64,000 bases of DNA from Nonlabens xiamenensis (GCF_003865345.1 NZ_RMVE01000005.1:1-64000), one strand, 5' to 3'; positions 1 to 9,903 are shown, counted from the stretch's first letter. Notes: a model not told the origin generated them from the letters alone. Program-made: numbers and translations.

Positions 1-590
1 TGTGGCTTCACCAATCGCTCCTTCATTATCCACAGCTACCGCACGAAGGGTGTGGGTTCCTGCTGAAAGCGTTTGTAAGGCAGGATCATTCTGACCAGGT
101 GCGTTCCATAAATAGGGAGCTCCATTTTCTTGTCGAATAGAGGTTGTACTTCCATCCAAGTATAGATTGACATTGGAAATGCTGCCATCGCTGTCTGTGG
201 CTGTTACATCGACTGTACCTATATTGTCTCCTTCTGTGAACGTTGCCCCGTCTACTGGGGTAGCAAAACTCACCGTTGGATTCTCATTTTCGCCAATGAT
301 AGTGATCGTAATCTCTGCTTCACCAGTCGCTCCTTCGTTATCCACAGCTACCGCACGAAGGGTGTGGGTTCCTGCTGAAAGCGTTTGTAAGGCAGGATCA
401 TTCTGACCAGGAGCGTTCCATTCGTAAGGAAATCCATTCTCTTGTCGAATAGAAGTTGCACTTCCATCCAAATATAGATTGACATTGGCGATGTTGCCAT
501 CAGGATCAATTGCAGAGACTACTACCGTTCCTATGTTAGCACCTTCGGTAAAAGTTGCTCCTTCTGCTGGGGCTGTGAAACTCACTCTTG
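1..590 (-). repeat. tandem Ig-like module repeat inside the sialidase-like gene
   Basis: Two adjacent copies of an Ig-like coding module lie about 312 bp (104 codons) apart. For example GCACGAAGGGTGTGGG occurs at 41 and again at 353. The near-identity at DNA level points to recent duplication or gene conversion. The array may continue past the left edge. Confidence 0.8.
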
Positions 591-2376
591 GAGGGAGAGT
601 ATTTCCGGTTATATTAATATAAAAATCATAACTTGATTCACAGTTGTCTGAAGAAATATCTGTAACCGTATAGGTGCCTATATCAGCTGGCTGCACATTT
701 GTAAATGTTATTTCTCTAGTGTTAGCGGTAAATCCATTCGGACCTGTCCAACTCCAGTTTCCTCCTGAGGAACCATCTACAGTTGACTGAGGGCCAAAAC
801 TTACATCATCACCGGCATCTACTGTAATAATACCATTCGTTTGCCAATCGATATTGTTGCTACTTGAATAAGGTACGATAGCGCAAGTTGTAGTTGCTCT
901 GAAATCCCTGACGCGATGGAAGGTAAGCATGTTGGCATCGTGCCAGCGTACTGCTTGTCCTTTTTCATTTTCCCATGCAGTCCTTGAAACAAAAATGATG
1001 TCATCTCCTTCAATTTGCATGGAAGGATAGTTAAAACCATGAAAGGCGGGAGCCACTCCATGAAGCACTTCTCTCTCTCGTGTCCATGATTTTAAATCTG
1101 TTGAGCTATAAAGGGTAATCCCTGGCCTGCGCCCTTCTCCATCGTAAAAATCAGCTTTACTGGTTAGTGCCCAAAACTTATCAGATACAGGATCATAAAT
1201 ACACGAGTATTTCGAACCGCTCATGGGCAAATTAAACTCGCTTGATTCGAACATCCTTTGCGTAGCAGAAAGACCTACGGCCTTTATAGGCGGACCAGCT
1301 TTTGGCATAATCACAGGCCAGCCATCTCTATCTAACAGCATGTCCGGTTCATCTCTCGACTCGACACCATCAGGGTTGGCCGTTGTGGTCCAACTGTTAG
1401 GATCCATTAGGTCGTCTGATAAATCAGCAGACACGAAGAACAACGCGGGTGGTTGTGCTGAGAGCCATACTCTTCCCTGAGACTTTTCAACCCGACAGGG
1501 GGAATTACGTAAGTAGAAATTTAGGAATACGCGAGAAGACCAGGTGTCACCTCCATCGGTTGATTTGATGATGGCTCCTAAATTATCAGCATCTCCAATA
1601 ATATAGAGATCACCATTATGTTCAAATGTAGAGGAGTGTCTTACGTCATAACTCCTGACTATTTCCGTCCAGGTTAGTCCTTTATCAGTAGATTTAAACC
1701 TACGGTTATTCTGCCCTGCTATATAGTCACCATTTGGCAATATGGTGAGATGAGGATCGACAATAAATCCATCCCTGTTGTAATAAGCCCCGGTTTCACG
1801 TATTAAAACACCTTCGGCTAAATCAGAAAGGGGTAACGGATTATCAAAAAATACATGCTGCTTTTCACCAAAAATGATGGTAGGACTATCCCTGTCAAAA
1901 TAAGGGAAATCTACCCAACCTTCACTAGCATCGTAATCATATGAATAAACATGATAAGTAGTAATTGAAGTAAAAAAATTGGTAGATGTTCTGGTCCAAC
2001 CCGGTGCGTTCATATTGCTTAAGGGAACAGCAATATAAATCGTAGTAGATTGATCTACACTAAAAGACTCCATATCTGCAGAATTGTGATCGTCATCAAT
2101 ACTGCCATATACAGGAGTAGTTGCATAGTCTTTATCCGTGATCAAAGCTGGGCGCTGACCTACCCACACGTGTGCGTTACCATCACCGCTAAACCTAGGC
2201 CACGTTTCCCAATCTTTCTTTATACCTTTTCGATGGATCATCTGTCGGTCGGTACCTCTACCATTAACGTTCCAGATATCAATACCGACGCCCCGGACAC
2301 GTATGTTGGGCTGTGCAAGGGAGGTGAAGCCCAATAGCAGCATGAATGCTACTAAAAATTTTGTTACATTTTTCAT
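1..2376 (-). CDS. secreted sialidase-like BNR protein with C-terminal Ig-like repeats (3' end outside window)
   Basis: The frame is open from the ATG at 2376 to the left edge, so the C-terminus is missing. It starts with a signal peptide (MKNVTKFLVAFMLLLGFTSLA) followed by a probable beta-propeller. Two Asp-box motifs of the BNR/sialidase type are visible, STDKGLTW (about residue 229) and STDGGDTW (about residue 272). After about residue 520 come a PKD/Ig-like domain and at least two near-identical Ig-like modules containing SAGTHTLRAVAVDN. Likely role: a secreted glycan-binding or glycan-hydrolysing enzyme. Exact activity is not provable here, because Asp boxes also occur in other propellers. 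The neighbouring SASA esterase carries the same Ig-like module, which supports a shared glycan-degradation role. A T9SS tail may lie beyond the edge. Confidence 0.85.
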   Translation of the reverse strand, partial: MKNVTKFLVAFMLLLGFTSLAQPNIRVRGVGIDIWNVNGRGTDRQMIHRKGIKKDWETWPRFSGDGNAHVWVGQRPALITDKDYATTPVYGSIDDDHNSADMESFSVDQSTTIYIAVPLSNMNAPGWTRTSTNFFTSITTYHVYSYDYDASEGWVDFPYFDRDSPTIIFGEKQHVFFDNPLPLSDLAEGVLIRETGAYYNRDGFIVDPHLTILPNGDYIAGQNNRRFKSTDKGLTWTEIVRSYDVRHSSTFEHNGDLYIIGDADNLGAIIKSTDGGDTWSSRVFLNFYLRNSPCRVEKSQGRVWLSAQPPALFFVSADLSDDLMDPNSWTTTANPDGVESRDEPDMLLDRDGWPVIMPKAGPPIKAVGLSATQRMFESSEFNLPMSGSKYSCIYDPVSDKFWALTSKADFYDGEGRRPGITLYSSTDLKSWTREREVLHGVAPAFHGFNYPSMQIEGDDIIFVSRTAWENEKGQAVRWHDANMLTFHRVRDFRATTTCAIVPYSSSNNIDWQTNGIITVDAGDDVSFGPQSTVDGSSGGNWSWTGPNGFTANTREITFTNVQPADIGTYTVTDISSDNCESSYDFYINITGNTLPPRVSFTAPAEGATFTEGANIGTVVVSAIDPDGNIANVNLYLDGSATSIRQENGFPYEWNAPGQNDPALQTLSAGTHTLRAVAVDNEGATGEAEITITIIGENENPTVSFATPVDGATFTEGDNIGTVDVTATDSDGSISNVNLYLDGSTTSIRQENGAPYLWNAPGQNDPALQTLSAGTHTLRAVAVDNEGAIGEAT

Positions 2377-2806
2377 GGGAAAATAATTTTGTAAATGATG
2401 AGAATTTAGTTAGTTAATAAATAAAGTTGGGTAATCACCGACTTAAAAGCAGTTGAAGAATCAATTAAGAATTACATACGTAGGGGTTGAGAGTTGTAAT
2501 GAATTTTTTTTATTCATTTCACTTAGGGGGTATGTTTCAAAATTTACCGTCACGTTGGCCAGAAATACTCAAGTTTTGTCATCAGCCTTGACTTTCTTGT
2601 TAGATAAGTAAGTCATACCGCATATTTTTAACTTGTCCACTTCTGGTTTTTTAAGCGGTTAGGGGTATCTGTTCTTTAATAATATAGTTTTTTATTATTA
2701 ATAATTAAATCTTTTATTGATTTTATTTATAAATGGATTCAGATTTTGATCATGGGCATTCCTCTCAATTGCAATACCTGTTCTGAATATTGATCAAGAG
2801 AATCTC
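2377..2806. other. intergenic region, 430 bp
   Basis: AT-rich gap between two minus-strand secreted-enzyme genes. It must hold the promoter and leader of the sialidase-like gene and the end of the esterase transcript. I see no convincing -33/-7 pair, terminator or gene. Confidence 0.5.
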
Positions 2807-4963
2807 CTAGAAAATCACCAGCTTTTGGGTCAGTACTACGCCTTTTTCTGACATACTTTTGACAATGTAAATTCCTGTTTTCAGCGTTTCCCTGGTGTTT
2901 ATAGACATAGTACCACCAGTATACTTTTCTTGCCATATCAATTGACCACCTATATCCAGGATAGAGATCTCAGCATTGCTTATACCTTTTAGCTCAATGT
3001 AGAGCGTATCGGATGTTGGATTGGGGTACATCACCAGTTGGTTCACCAAATCTCCTTTGTTGATGTCAATAACATTGGAAGCCGCTTTAAAACTTGAATC
3101 ACCAGATGGAATAAGCTCCCAATGTGCGGTTGCATCATTTCCATCAGCTGAATTAATAGCGTTTCCACCAATAGCAGCAATGTAACCGCGACCAGCATCT
3201 CTGCACTCCAATTTATATATGTTACCACTAACCCATATAGGCAGCCATTCCCGATTGAGATAGGCATTGCCAAGAAAACGTTCAGCCAGCCACACCAATG
3301 GATTACCCGTGGTGGTGGCGGTCTTGATGGGACCACGTTGTGGGTTGGCATTATCCAACATGACATAACCATCAGAAGTTGGAATAAAATTCCATTGATG
3401 ATCTTCTGAAGTAGAAGGGGCATATAATCCAATAGCTCCATTGTCATCAGACTTCAGCATTTCTCCTGAGGCTAGATTTTGTAGGAAGAATGCACCTGTG
3501 GGATTCCCGTTATCAACAGTTATGTCAATTGAGGCCTCAGAGGTTTCACCATCATTATCTGTTGCCACCGCTTTTAGCGTATAGGTTCCGGCCGCAAGAT
3601 CAGCCAGTAAAGGATCCTGTACATTTTGTCCCCAGTCATAGGTTGCGTAATTTTCCTGACGTACAAGTAAATTATTGATAAATAATTGAACATTGTCAAT
3701 CGAACCGTTGCTATCGGTCGCATCTACGGTAACAACTAGATCATGTCCTGCGGTAAAAGCGGTTCCATCTATGGGAGTGACAAAATTGACCAGCGGAGCA
3801 GTGGTTGATGTCTGATTGTACACCCGATCCAGGACTATATCAGCATAACGCTGCCCTAAGGTCAAGTAACTTTCGCGGCTAAAATGAAGACCATCGCCGT
3901 TGTCTGTCAGGCCATCTGACAATACACATGCCGTATTGTCGATAAAGGTTGGAACGGTCGTTATCATCGCATTGAAGTTGGCATGTGATGACTTAAATTG
4001 ACCGATCTGCCCTGCTACAAAGAGCAAATTAGGATCTCCTAAGTCCTCCCGCAAATTGGCTACTAAACTCTGCAACCGCTCAGGGTATTGTTCTACGCCC
4101 AGCGTGCCAGAGTTAGATTCGCCCTGATGCCACAAAATGGCTTTGTATGTTCCCCATTTTTGTGCTTCAAGAGCTCTTACAATGGTTTGGGCATATAGGT
4201 CATCTGTTTTATCATTCCAGGAATTTATACTTGAACCGCCTCGTGCGTTGACTACCAATCCGATTTTGTTATTGATCGAAGAAGCAACCTCTTTGGAAAA
4301 TGAAAATGAAGGGCTTACTCCCTGACCGTTAAATGAAGTGGAACCGATGTTAGTATAGCCGTTGAACGGATTGACTGCATCAATAAAGCCATCATTAGCC
4401 AACAAATAAGCATTATCAACAGGAATGAAATCACCCAACGCAGCATTCATATCATCCCTTCCTGCCATATTAGACTGTCCAATACAGAGAAAAAGATCTA
4501 GTTGTTCAAAAACTATGCTTTGCGCAATGGGACCTACACCAGGGAAACTGGTATTTAAAGGTATTTCCACCGATTCGTTTGCGGTAACCGTTTTCTGATA
4601 AATTGCTAAAGAGGTAGAAGCTCCATCAGAATAATTGAATGCCGTATTAGGCACCAGTGACCAACCAGTTACACCACTTGAAGGACCAATCAGATAAATG
4701 GTACCTGAAGCAGAGGGTATGATAAAACCTTGATCTGCCACTTTACCATCACTGGCAAGAAATTCGAATCCAGCGAACTCTGACGGAATGTTTTGTAATA
4801 CATAGTTTCTGTTGGTAAAAATCTCGGCGCCGTTGGCAAAGTTTCGGTTTTCAAAAGCTCCTTGTGGCGATATCACCGATATGGGCATGGTATCAGCTGC
4901 CAGTGTAAGGTAGCTACATAGTAGTAAACAAAGTAAAAGTAAGGGTTTGAAGAAGTGGTTCAT
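2807..4963 (-). CDS. secreted SASA-domain (sialate O-acetylesterase-like) esterase with Ig-like, trefoil-like and T9SS sorting domains
   Basis: 718 aa. A signal peptide (residues 1-22, ending LTLAA) is followed by an SGNH-type esterase core: GQSNMAG at 162-168 (nucleophile Ser164), WHQGES at 278-283, and DGLH at 357-360 (Asp357, His360). Next come one Ig-like module (about 393-480) of the kind repeated in the left neighbour, a probable ricin-type beta-trefoil (about 490-620), and a C-terminal T9SS sorting domain (from about 645, MYPNPTSDTLYI). Family knowledge suggests it removes acetyl groups from sialic acid or another acetylated glycan outside the cell. Substrate is inferred from the neighbouring sialidase-like gene. 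Confidence 0.9.
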   Translation of the reverse strand: MNHFFKPLLLLCLLLCSYLTLAADTMPISVISPQGAFENRNFANGAEIFTNRNYVLQNIPSEFAGFEFLASDGKVADQGFIIPSASGTIYLIGPSSGVTGWSLVPNTAFNYSDGASTSLAIYQKTVTANESVEIPLNTSFPGVGPIAQSIVFEQLDLFLCIGQSNMAGRDDMNAALGDFIPVDNAYLLANDGFIDAVNPFNGYTNIGSTSFNGQGVSPSFSFSKEVASSINNKIGLVVNARGGSSINSWNDKTDDLYAQTIVRALEAQKWGTYKAILWHQGESNSGTLGVEQYPERLQSLVANLREDLGDPNLLFVAGQIGQFKSSHANFNAMITTVPTFIDNTACVLSDGLTDNGDGLHFSRESYLTLGQRYADIVLDRVYNQTSTTAPLVNFVTPIDGTAFTAGHDLVVTVDATDSNGSIDNVQLFINNLLVRQENYATYDWGQNVQDPLLADLAAGTYTLKAVATDNDGETSEASIDITVDNGNPTGAFFLQNLASGEMLKSDDNGAIGLYAPSTSEDHQWNFIPTSDGYVMLDNANPQRGPIKTATTTGNPLVWLAERFLGNAYLNREWLPIWVSGNIYKLECRDAGRGYIAAIGGNAINSADGNDATAHWELIPSGDSSFKAASNVIDINKGDLVNQLVMYPNPTSDTLYIELKGISNAEISILDIGGQLIWQEKYTGGTMSINTRETLKTGIYIVKSMSEKGVVLTQKLVIF

Positions 4964-5377
4964 AATGAAATAGTTTAAGGGGATTTTTTAATCAAGAGTT
5001 ATTTTGGTTAATAGGTGCATGGGCCAAGATCAGCTTATCAGGAAATCTGTACGGTTCGTACCTAATCATCACTTACCACCTTTTGCGATGGTAATAAATA
5101 ATCATTGACATACAGATCCTTTGATAGGACCGATCCGAATGTCAATTGATCAAGACATCCACGAGAACACTCAAGTAATGACATGGCTATCAATAGCCAT
5201 AGAGTAGAGTAGTAGCCTGGCAATTGACTAAGATGAAAGTGGGCTTGGCGCCGCTCTAAACACGGGTATTTTCCTCTTAGCTAAATTGGTTCGGCGCTTC
5301 TGATGCTATTTTGATCAAGTGACTACGACTGTTGTATAGGTCGTTGTATCGGCCAGTTATAGTTAATATGTCAATGC

Positions 5378-5467
5378 CTACTGCCTATATGTTGAAGTCG
5401 CTGGGCAAAAAGAAAGCATGTCGGATAACGGTGGTCTGGCTGTTGAAGATGGTAGTAAATTTTTCAT
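5378..5467 (-). pseudogene. fossil copy of a gene start, like that of the sialidase-like gene
   Basis: About 40 bp around the ATG at 5467 (CATGGGAAAATAATTTTG and flanks) matches the start region of the sialidase-like gene at 2374. The fossil frame runs 29 codons to TAG and then has no homology I can see. Probably the remnant of a duplicated and deleted secreted-protein gene. Confidence 0.5.
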
Positions 5468-6141
5468 GGGAAAATAATTTTGGAAATGATGATACTTTAA
5501 TTGATCAGTATTTTTGATTAGACGCAATAAGAGTAAGGCATCAAAATTGACCCTAGGGAGGGCAAGAAATAAACAATCAGTTGTCTAAGCATCAGTGCGC
5601 CTACTTTCGCAGGTGTTTTTTAGCTCAAGGGTTTCTTGCTTATTTCAAATTTTTGAGCAGTCCTCAAAACTTTATCTTTCCTGTAAAGATACTTTTTTTA
5701 ATCAGGAAACAGCTTGCTTTGAGGATTTTAACTATTTTGAATTGGTTTGGGTGTTCAAGAAAAACCCTGCATCACCCATGAAGACTAAAGGTTCACCCTT
5801 TCTATTCTAGTTAAAATATTTGGTGATACCTATAAAATGTATTTGGTATTTGAGATTTTCTTTGAAGGATCCTGATTCGAGTATGCTGGACCTCCAGCTT
5901 CAGTAAATTCATTATGTAAAGTTCCCAAGGGATCCCATTTTTATTAGTGATACCTCCAGTTTTATAGCCAAAACTCATGATTTTTAAGGATCAATGATAT
6001 AATTTGCAGAGCCGATAGGGGGTGTTCTTTTGTATCAACTCGCGTTCTCAAATCAATCAACTTGAAAGCAAGTAAAGGATTTCAGCGTATACGAGGCTAG
6101 ATCTGCTGTTTTGAAATTATTCACTCAGGTTGAGGTTTGTC

Positions 6142-6157
6142 CGCTTTCGCGAAAGCG
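6142..6157. repeat. palindrome CGCTTTCGCGAAAGCG
   Basis: Perfect 16-bp palindrome. The same 14-16 bp core recurs at 8681, 24855 and 31706. Confidence 0.8.
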
Positions 6158-6237
6158 TTATCGACTGGAAGATTTCATTTTATCTCAGTCCTTTTGTAAT
6201 TCAATCACTCGATTATTGCCTATCTGTAGTACCTACT

Positions 6238-6993
6238 TTATTTTTTGGTTTTGATTTCATTCTCCAAATCGATGATCAAGCTATAATATTCTGATTCTAA
6301 GTCTTTACCTCTGGTGATGACCTCACTCATTTTGCTGAGAAGCAATATGTACATGTTCTTTACTTCTTGCGAATTGAAATTCTTATTGTAAGAAGCTTTG
6401 TCCTTCTTTTCTTCTTCATTTGTTCGCTCTCTAAGTTGGGCCAACACCTCCGGATGAATGCTGTAATTTTCAATGAAATATTTTTCTAAATGCTCTTTGG
6501 TATATTCTGTTACTTCATCTTCAATTTCTTGATAATCTTTAACGGTGTCATAAAGTTTTGATATTCGGATTTTTATAGAGTCGTTTGATATTAATTCTAT
6601 TTTTCCTGAATTGATCATCGAATTGTAAATTCCCATGGATGGATCGAAGGTATAGTTCTTTACATTCTTTTTGATCAAGGAATCAAGATGCACAAGATTC
6701 TGATTTGAAATCGTTCCAAAGAGAAATTCATTCAAGCTATTGTTTCTTGTGATTTGAGCACCAAAAATTTGGTCGAACTCTGCAATGTTTATTCTAATCG
6801 ACTCGTGTAAACTTTTCAATGTTTTAAGTTCCTCCTTTTTGAGTTGATTGTTTTGATTCCAATTGTTTATCTGTAAAGCAATCAGAATTCCAACTACGAC
6901 CAACACTATTTCTCCAATAGCATATTTCAAGTATTTTCCAGTTTTGCCTTCTGAGAGTAGATTTTGTCGAAACTTTCTAAAGAATTTGATCAT
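6238..6993 (-). CDS. DUF6090-like single-pass membrane protein
   Basis: 251 aa. The N-terminus has the form seen in a common flavobacterial family: a basic start (MIKFFRKFRQNLL), then GKTGKYLKYAIGEI and a transmembrane helix VLVVVGILIALQINNW at about residues 30-47, then a charged helical cytoplasmic or periplasmic domain. Function of the family is unknown. It lies just outside the first recognisable attC-like site and could be the last chromosomal gene or the oldest cassette. Confidence 0.8.
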   Translation of the reverse strand: MIKFFRKFRQNLLSEGKTGKYLKYAIGEIVLVVVGILIALQINNWNQNNQLKKEELKTLKSLHESIRINIAEFDQIFGAQITRNNSLNEFLFGTISNQNLVHLDSLIKKNVKNYTFDPSMGIYNSMINSGKIELISNDSIKIRISKLYDTVKDYQEIEDEVTEYTKEHLEKYFIENYSIHPEVLAQLRERTNEEEKKDKASYNKNFNSQEVKNMYILLLSKMSEVITRGKDLESEYYSLIIDLENEIKTKK

Positions 6994-7055
6994 CAGAGGT
7001 TGCTTTTTCTAAAGATAAGATTTTAATTGATTGAAGTTCCAAAAATTTGACTGAC

Positions 7056-7189
7056 AACGGTTTCGGTTAGGATATAGCTGCATTTTCGGCCACACAAAGA
7101 GCAAATATCCGAATAGAAGATCAGCCTCCCGATAGCTATTGGGATTCAGAAATAGGTGAGGGCTAGTAACTACTTATAGCCACTACATT
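7056..7189 (-). other. degenerate attC-like site
   Basis: Begins AACGGTTTCGGTTAGG, contains the hairpin CTCCCGATAGCTATTGGGAT found in intact sites further right, and ends CACTACATTG where GTTG is expected. The outer boxes no longer pair. Leftmost recognisable site of the array. Confidence 0.45.
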
Positions 7190-7208
7190 GCATAGTCTGT
7201 TTTGGTTT

Positions 7209-7940
7209 TCAGTTATTGTCTATTCTTTCCTTTTTCTCCTTAAACTCGTCTAGACAATGGTCTAACAGATTCCCTTTGGCATGAACACATTCACAAAATT
7301 CATTTCCAATTGTTTCATATTTTGTCTGATGATACTGTTTCTTGCAGTCAGACATTGAATTTCGCGGCATAATATCAAATCCCTTCTGGGATATTAGAAC
7401 TGTAACTCCAAAAGTTAGTCCCACCCCAATAAAAAATAGGAAAGGAAACTTATTATTATATTTTTCAGGTTTTTTTACAATACCATAATCAGCTATCTTC
7501 TTAAATGGCATTATGTACTTTAATCTATCGTAGTTCCATACAAGTATGTATAAATTTGCTAACACCATTAGTGGTGAGGTGACCAACGAGCCTTCAAATC
7601 TCACTGCTAAAGACAGAATACATATATTGACAATTATTGGAAAATAAAGAAGCGCACCTAAGGTTACTGTTCTGGGTATTAATAGTAGAATTGCGGCAAG
7701 AATTTGGGCAATCCCGATAAATGGATAGTAGTAACCTGTATGGTGCAAAGCAGTCAAATAGGCTCCCATTGGATGAATTTCGGAAAGACCGCTTGCGAAT
7801 TTTTCGTCCATAATCTTCACTATTCCCGCAACAACAAAAGCATAAGCTAGAATTACACGACAAAAAATAGAGAAATACCAATACCATCTATTGTGTTTGA
7901 CTTTTAAATAAAATTGATCAAATTTAGTTAGTCTATTCAT
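7209..7940 (-). CDS. DoxX-like multi-pass membrane protein
   Basis: 243 aa with about five hydrophobic segments. The first 140 residues resemble the DoxX/MauE-like four-helix fold (YWYFSIFCRVILAYAFVVAG; GIAQILAAILLLIPRT). A further helix lies at about 165-185, followed by a hydrophilic tail with several Cys residues (SDCKKQ, FCECVHA). The Cys-rich tail is unusual for the family and could bind metal or form disulfides; this is inference. Cassette gene near the decayed end of the array. Confidence 0.75.
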   Translation of the reverse strand: MNRLTKFDQFYLKVKHNRWYWYFSIFCRVILAYAFVVAGIVKIMDEKFASGLSEIHPMGAYLTALHHTGYYYPFIGIAQILAAILLLIPRTVTLGALLYFPIIVNICILSLAVRFEGSLVTSPLMVLANLYILVWNYDRLKYIMPFKKIADYGIVKKPEKYNNKFPFLFFIGVGLTFGVTVLISQKGFDIMPRNSMSDCKKQYHQTKYETIGNEFCECVHAKGNLLDHCLDEFKEKKERIDNN

Positions 7941-7953
7941 GAGTGTCTTTGAT

Positions 7954-8076
7954 AACGGTAACTTTTAAGCTTCTGTGAGATAAAATTACCAGAGTACTGT
8001 TGGTCGATCCAAGCAATTTAGCAAAATGAGTTGAATTTCAGAAGAGGTATTTCAGCTGCTATTACGTTTAAAGGTT
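7954..8076 (-). other. degenerate attC-like site
   Basis: Starts AACGGTAACTTTTAAGC and contains GCAATTTAGCAAAATGAGTTGAA, a stretch shared with the clean site at 59028-59152, then ends GGTTGTAG. It overlaps the 3' end of the next gene, whose last residues are read from it. Confidence 0.5.
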
Positions 8077-8651
8077 GTAGTTGTACCTTGTTTTTTGTTT
8101 TTATAAAGTTCGATCGCTTTTAAATAATTTAGTCCGCTGCTTTTGGTTTGTTCGTTCAGAAATCCATTCAATTCCGGTTGGTGATCAGCAATCCAACGGA
8201 CCAGTTCATCCCTATTCTTGACAAATTCCTCGACGTCAAACAAAGTGGAAGTCCTTTTGATATTATTTATTTTGTTTCCCTCAAATTCTAAGACTTCGTC
8301 GGTAATTATAGGTCCGCGATGAAGAAAGGAAATACGTTTATCGATTTTTGAAATTTTGGCTTTTACAACTCCATCTTCTTTTTCAATTTTGAGTATGTCG
8401 TAAGTGGGTTGAAACACAGCGTCCCATTTTACCCATTCAGCATATTCACTGCCGTTATATTTCTGTTCAAATCCGTCATCAACGGTTGTAAATCTCTTAG
8501 TAATTAACTCCTTTGTTTTTGAAGGATTTGAGTTGTTAATTGCCCTATAGTATTTTTTAGCAATTCCCAATTTATCTGCTTCTTTTTCATGTGTTTTGCA
8601 GGAGGTAATTCCAATGGTCAATAGAAATAATATCGCTATGGCTTTTTTCAT
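8052..8651 (-). CDS. small secreted lipoprotein
   Basis: 199 aa from the ATG at 8651, chosen because it is followed directly by a lipoprotein signal (MKKAIAILFLLTIGITSCK, lipobox Cys about residue 18); the frame also extends upstream without a signal. The body has no domain I recognise. The frame runs on into the degenerate attC-like site at 7954-8076, so the last 10 or so residues (TTTTFKRNSS) are site-derived. Confidence 0.75.
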   Translation of the reverse strand: MKKAIAILFLLTIGITSCKTHEKEADKLGIAKKYYRAINNSNPSKTKELITKRFTTVDDGFEQKYNGSEYAEWVKWDAVFQPTYDILKIEKEDGVVKAKISKIDKRISFLHRGPIITDEVLEFEGNKINNIKRTSTLFDVEEFVKNRDELVRWIADHQPELNGFLNEQTKSSGLNYLKAIELYKNKKQGTTTTFKRNSS

Positions 8652-8680
8652 TCGTTTTCCATAGTACATAAGGTGTTTAA

Positions 8681-8694
8681 GCTTTCGCGAAAGC
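8681..8694. repeat. palindrome GCTTTCGCGAAAGC
   Basis: Second copy of the palindrome seen at 6142, here between two cassette genes. Confidence 0.8.
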
Positions 8695-8763
8695 GAACCA
8701 ACCAGCTCCTCAACAGTAATCTTTACGTCAGAGTGGCTGATGGTAATTGTAAGTAGGGTAGAG

Positions 8764-8961
8764 TTAGTAATCAATCAAATTAGATTGAGGTGACTTGTTA
8801 CTTTTGATAAGATAATTGTTCATTATTTTTTCAGTTGTAATAGTGCCAACAATAATTCCAATAGCTCCAAAAAAACTAATTCCAGTTGAACTACGGATCA
8901 AGTTTCCTAAAAAGAAGCCCATTAAAATTCCAAGAATTAAAACTCCATGGTATTTAAACAC
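8764..8961 (-). CDS. small membrane protein, 5' end uncertain or decayed
   Basis: 65 aa from a GTG at 8961, with two hydrophobic stretches (GVLILGILMGFFLGNLI and FFGAIGIIVGTITTEKIM). The frame stays open upstream to about 9078 with a charged, coiled-coil-like sequence (LERFVRLQEEYEEKNNKEIK) but no ATG, so the real gene was probably longer and has lost its start. Confidence 0.5.
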   Translation of the reverse strand: MFKYHGVLILGILMGFFLGNLIRSSTGISFFGAIGIIVGTITTEKIMNNYLIKSNKSPQSNLIDY

Positions 8962-9135
8962 TTTCTTTTTTGCTGATTTTATTTCTTTGTTATTTTTCTC
9001 TTCATATTCTTCCTGTAATCTAACAAACCTTTCAAGATTAGATAAGAATTTTGTAAAGAAAGGTTTCTCTCTGCATTTCTAAATTATTCTTACGACGTTC
9101 CTGTAAACTAATGATATTATCGAGTTTTTATGCCT

Positions 9136-9257
9136 AACCCATGGACTTGGTCATGAATAGTTGTGTGTTTAAGCACCTAATTTGGTAAATAAACAACCCT
9201 GGACACAATCCGCCGACCGATAGCTATTGAGGATCCAAAAAAGGCAATGACAGCGTT
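9136..9257 (-). other. degenerate attC-like site
   Basis: Retains TGTTTAAGCACCTAATTTGG and a broken CCGATAGCTATTG hairpin, as in the site class seen intact at 30351, 15960 and 44572. Boxes at the ends (AAC, GTT) do not pair with a clear partner. Confidence 0.5.
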
Positions 9258-9288
9258 ATTACGTATCAGCTTAATTTTAAACTGGTTT

Positions 9289-9792
9289 TTATTGAATAGT
9301 TCCATTGAAAGTTTTAGATTCACTGTATACTGTAATTCCAAAAAGATTCCATTTCAAAATCCCTGTAGCTGAAAATTCTGCTTTTCCGTTGGGATTCATA
9401 TTTTTTGTATCAATTGATTTGAATTCCCAAACATAACCGCTCACAAGTCCAGTTAAAAAACTGTCACTTTCAATTGGAATATATTCATTTTCCTCAATAG
9501 AATATTTAACAAGCATGTTTATATCAAAAGTCCAATTGTCTTCCAATTTCACTTGTTTTATTTCAGAGTAGTTATTTCTGTTGTAATCTTTAGTTATTGA
9601 AATTTGGTTTGAAGTTTCCTCAAAATTAGATGCTGTGATGATTTGACCAGTCCCGATTACCAGTATAACGATAGAAACAATCTTAAACTGGGGTTTGAAT
9701 ATTTTCTTACCTTTTGCAATAAATCCTATAATTAGGTACAAAAAGTAAATTACCATTAAACCGTTTATTATCGACCAGATTAAATGTATCAT
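9289..9792 (-). CDS. hypothetical membrane-anchored protein
   Basis: 167 aa. Two N-terminal transmembrane helices (about 7-26 and 36-53), then a hydrophilic domain rich in beta-type sequence. No family recognised. Single-gene cassette between degenerate sites. Confidence 0.75.
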   Translation of the reverse strand: MIHLIWSIINGLMVIYFLYLIIGFIAKGKKIFKPQFKIVSIVILVIGTGQIITASNFEETSNQISITKDYNRNNYSEIKQVKLEDNWTFDINMLVKYSIEENEYIPIESDSFLTGLVSGYVWEFKSIDTKNMNPNGKAEFSATGILKWNLFGITVYSESKTFNGTIQ

Positions 9793-9815
9793 GATTTTCG
9801 TTTTCGAGTTTGTTT

Positions 9816-9903
9816 ATAGCGTCTAGGTTATGGTAGGTTTTGGAACTAAAATTAATGAACTTTCGGTTCAGTGCCAAAACCCGCATTTAATGTAGGTATT
9901 TTT
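9816..9903 (-). other. very degenerate attC-like site
   Basis: Retains GAACTTTCGGTTCAGTGCC, similar to the GAACTTTTCGGTTTGGCACTG element of the site at 49952, and ends TTTTTGTGC. Left box lost. Confidence 0.3.

Larger units (their letters stand above)
4964..6237. other. gene-poor intergenic region, 1.27 kb
   Basis: No convincing gene on either strand. The only recognisable items are the fossil gene start at 5378-5467 (continued upstream to about 5500) and a CGCTTTCGCGAAAGCG palindrome at 6142-6157. This region is the boundary between ordinary chromosome and the cassette array. Confidence 0.5.

Noticed and set aside
2050-2337. Plus-strand ORFs opposite secreted-protein genes
   Set aside because: Shadows of the minus-strand genes, without their own domains or upstream signals.
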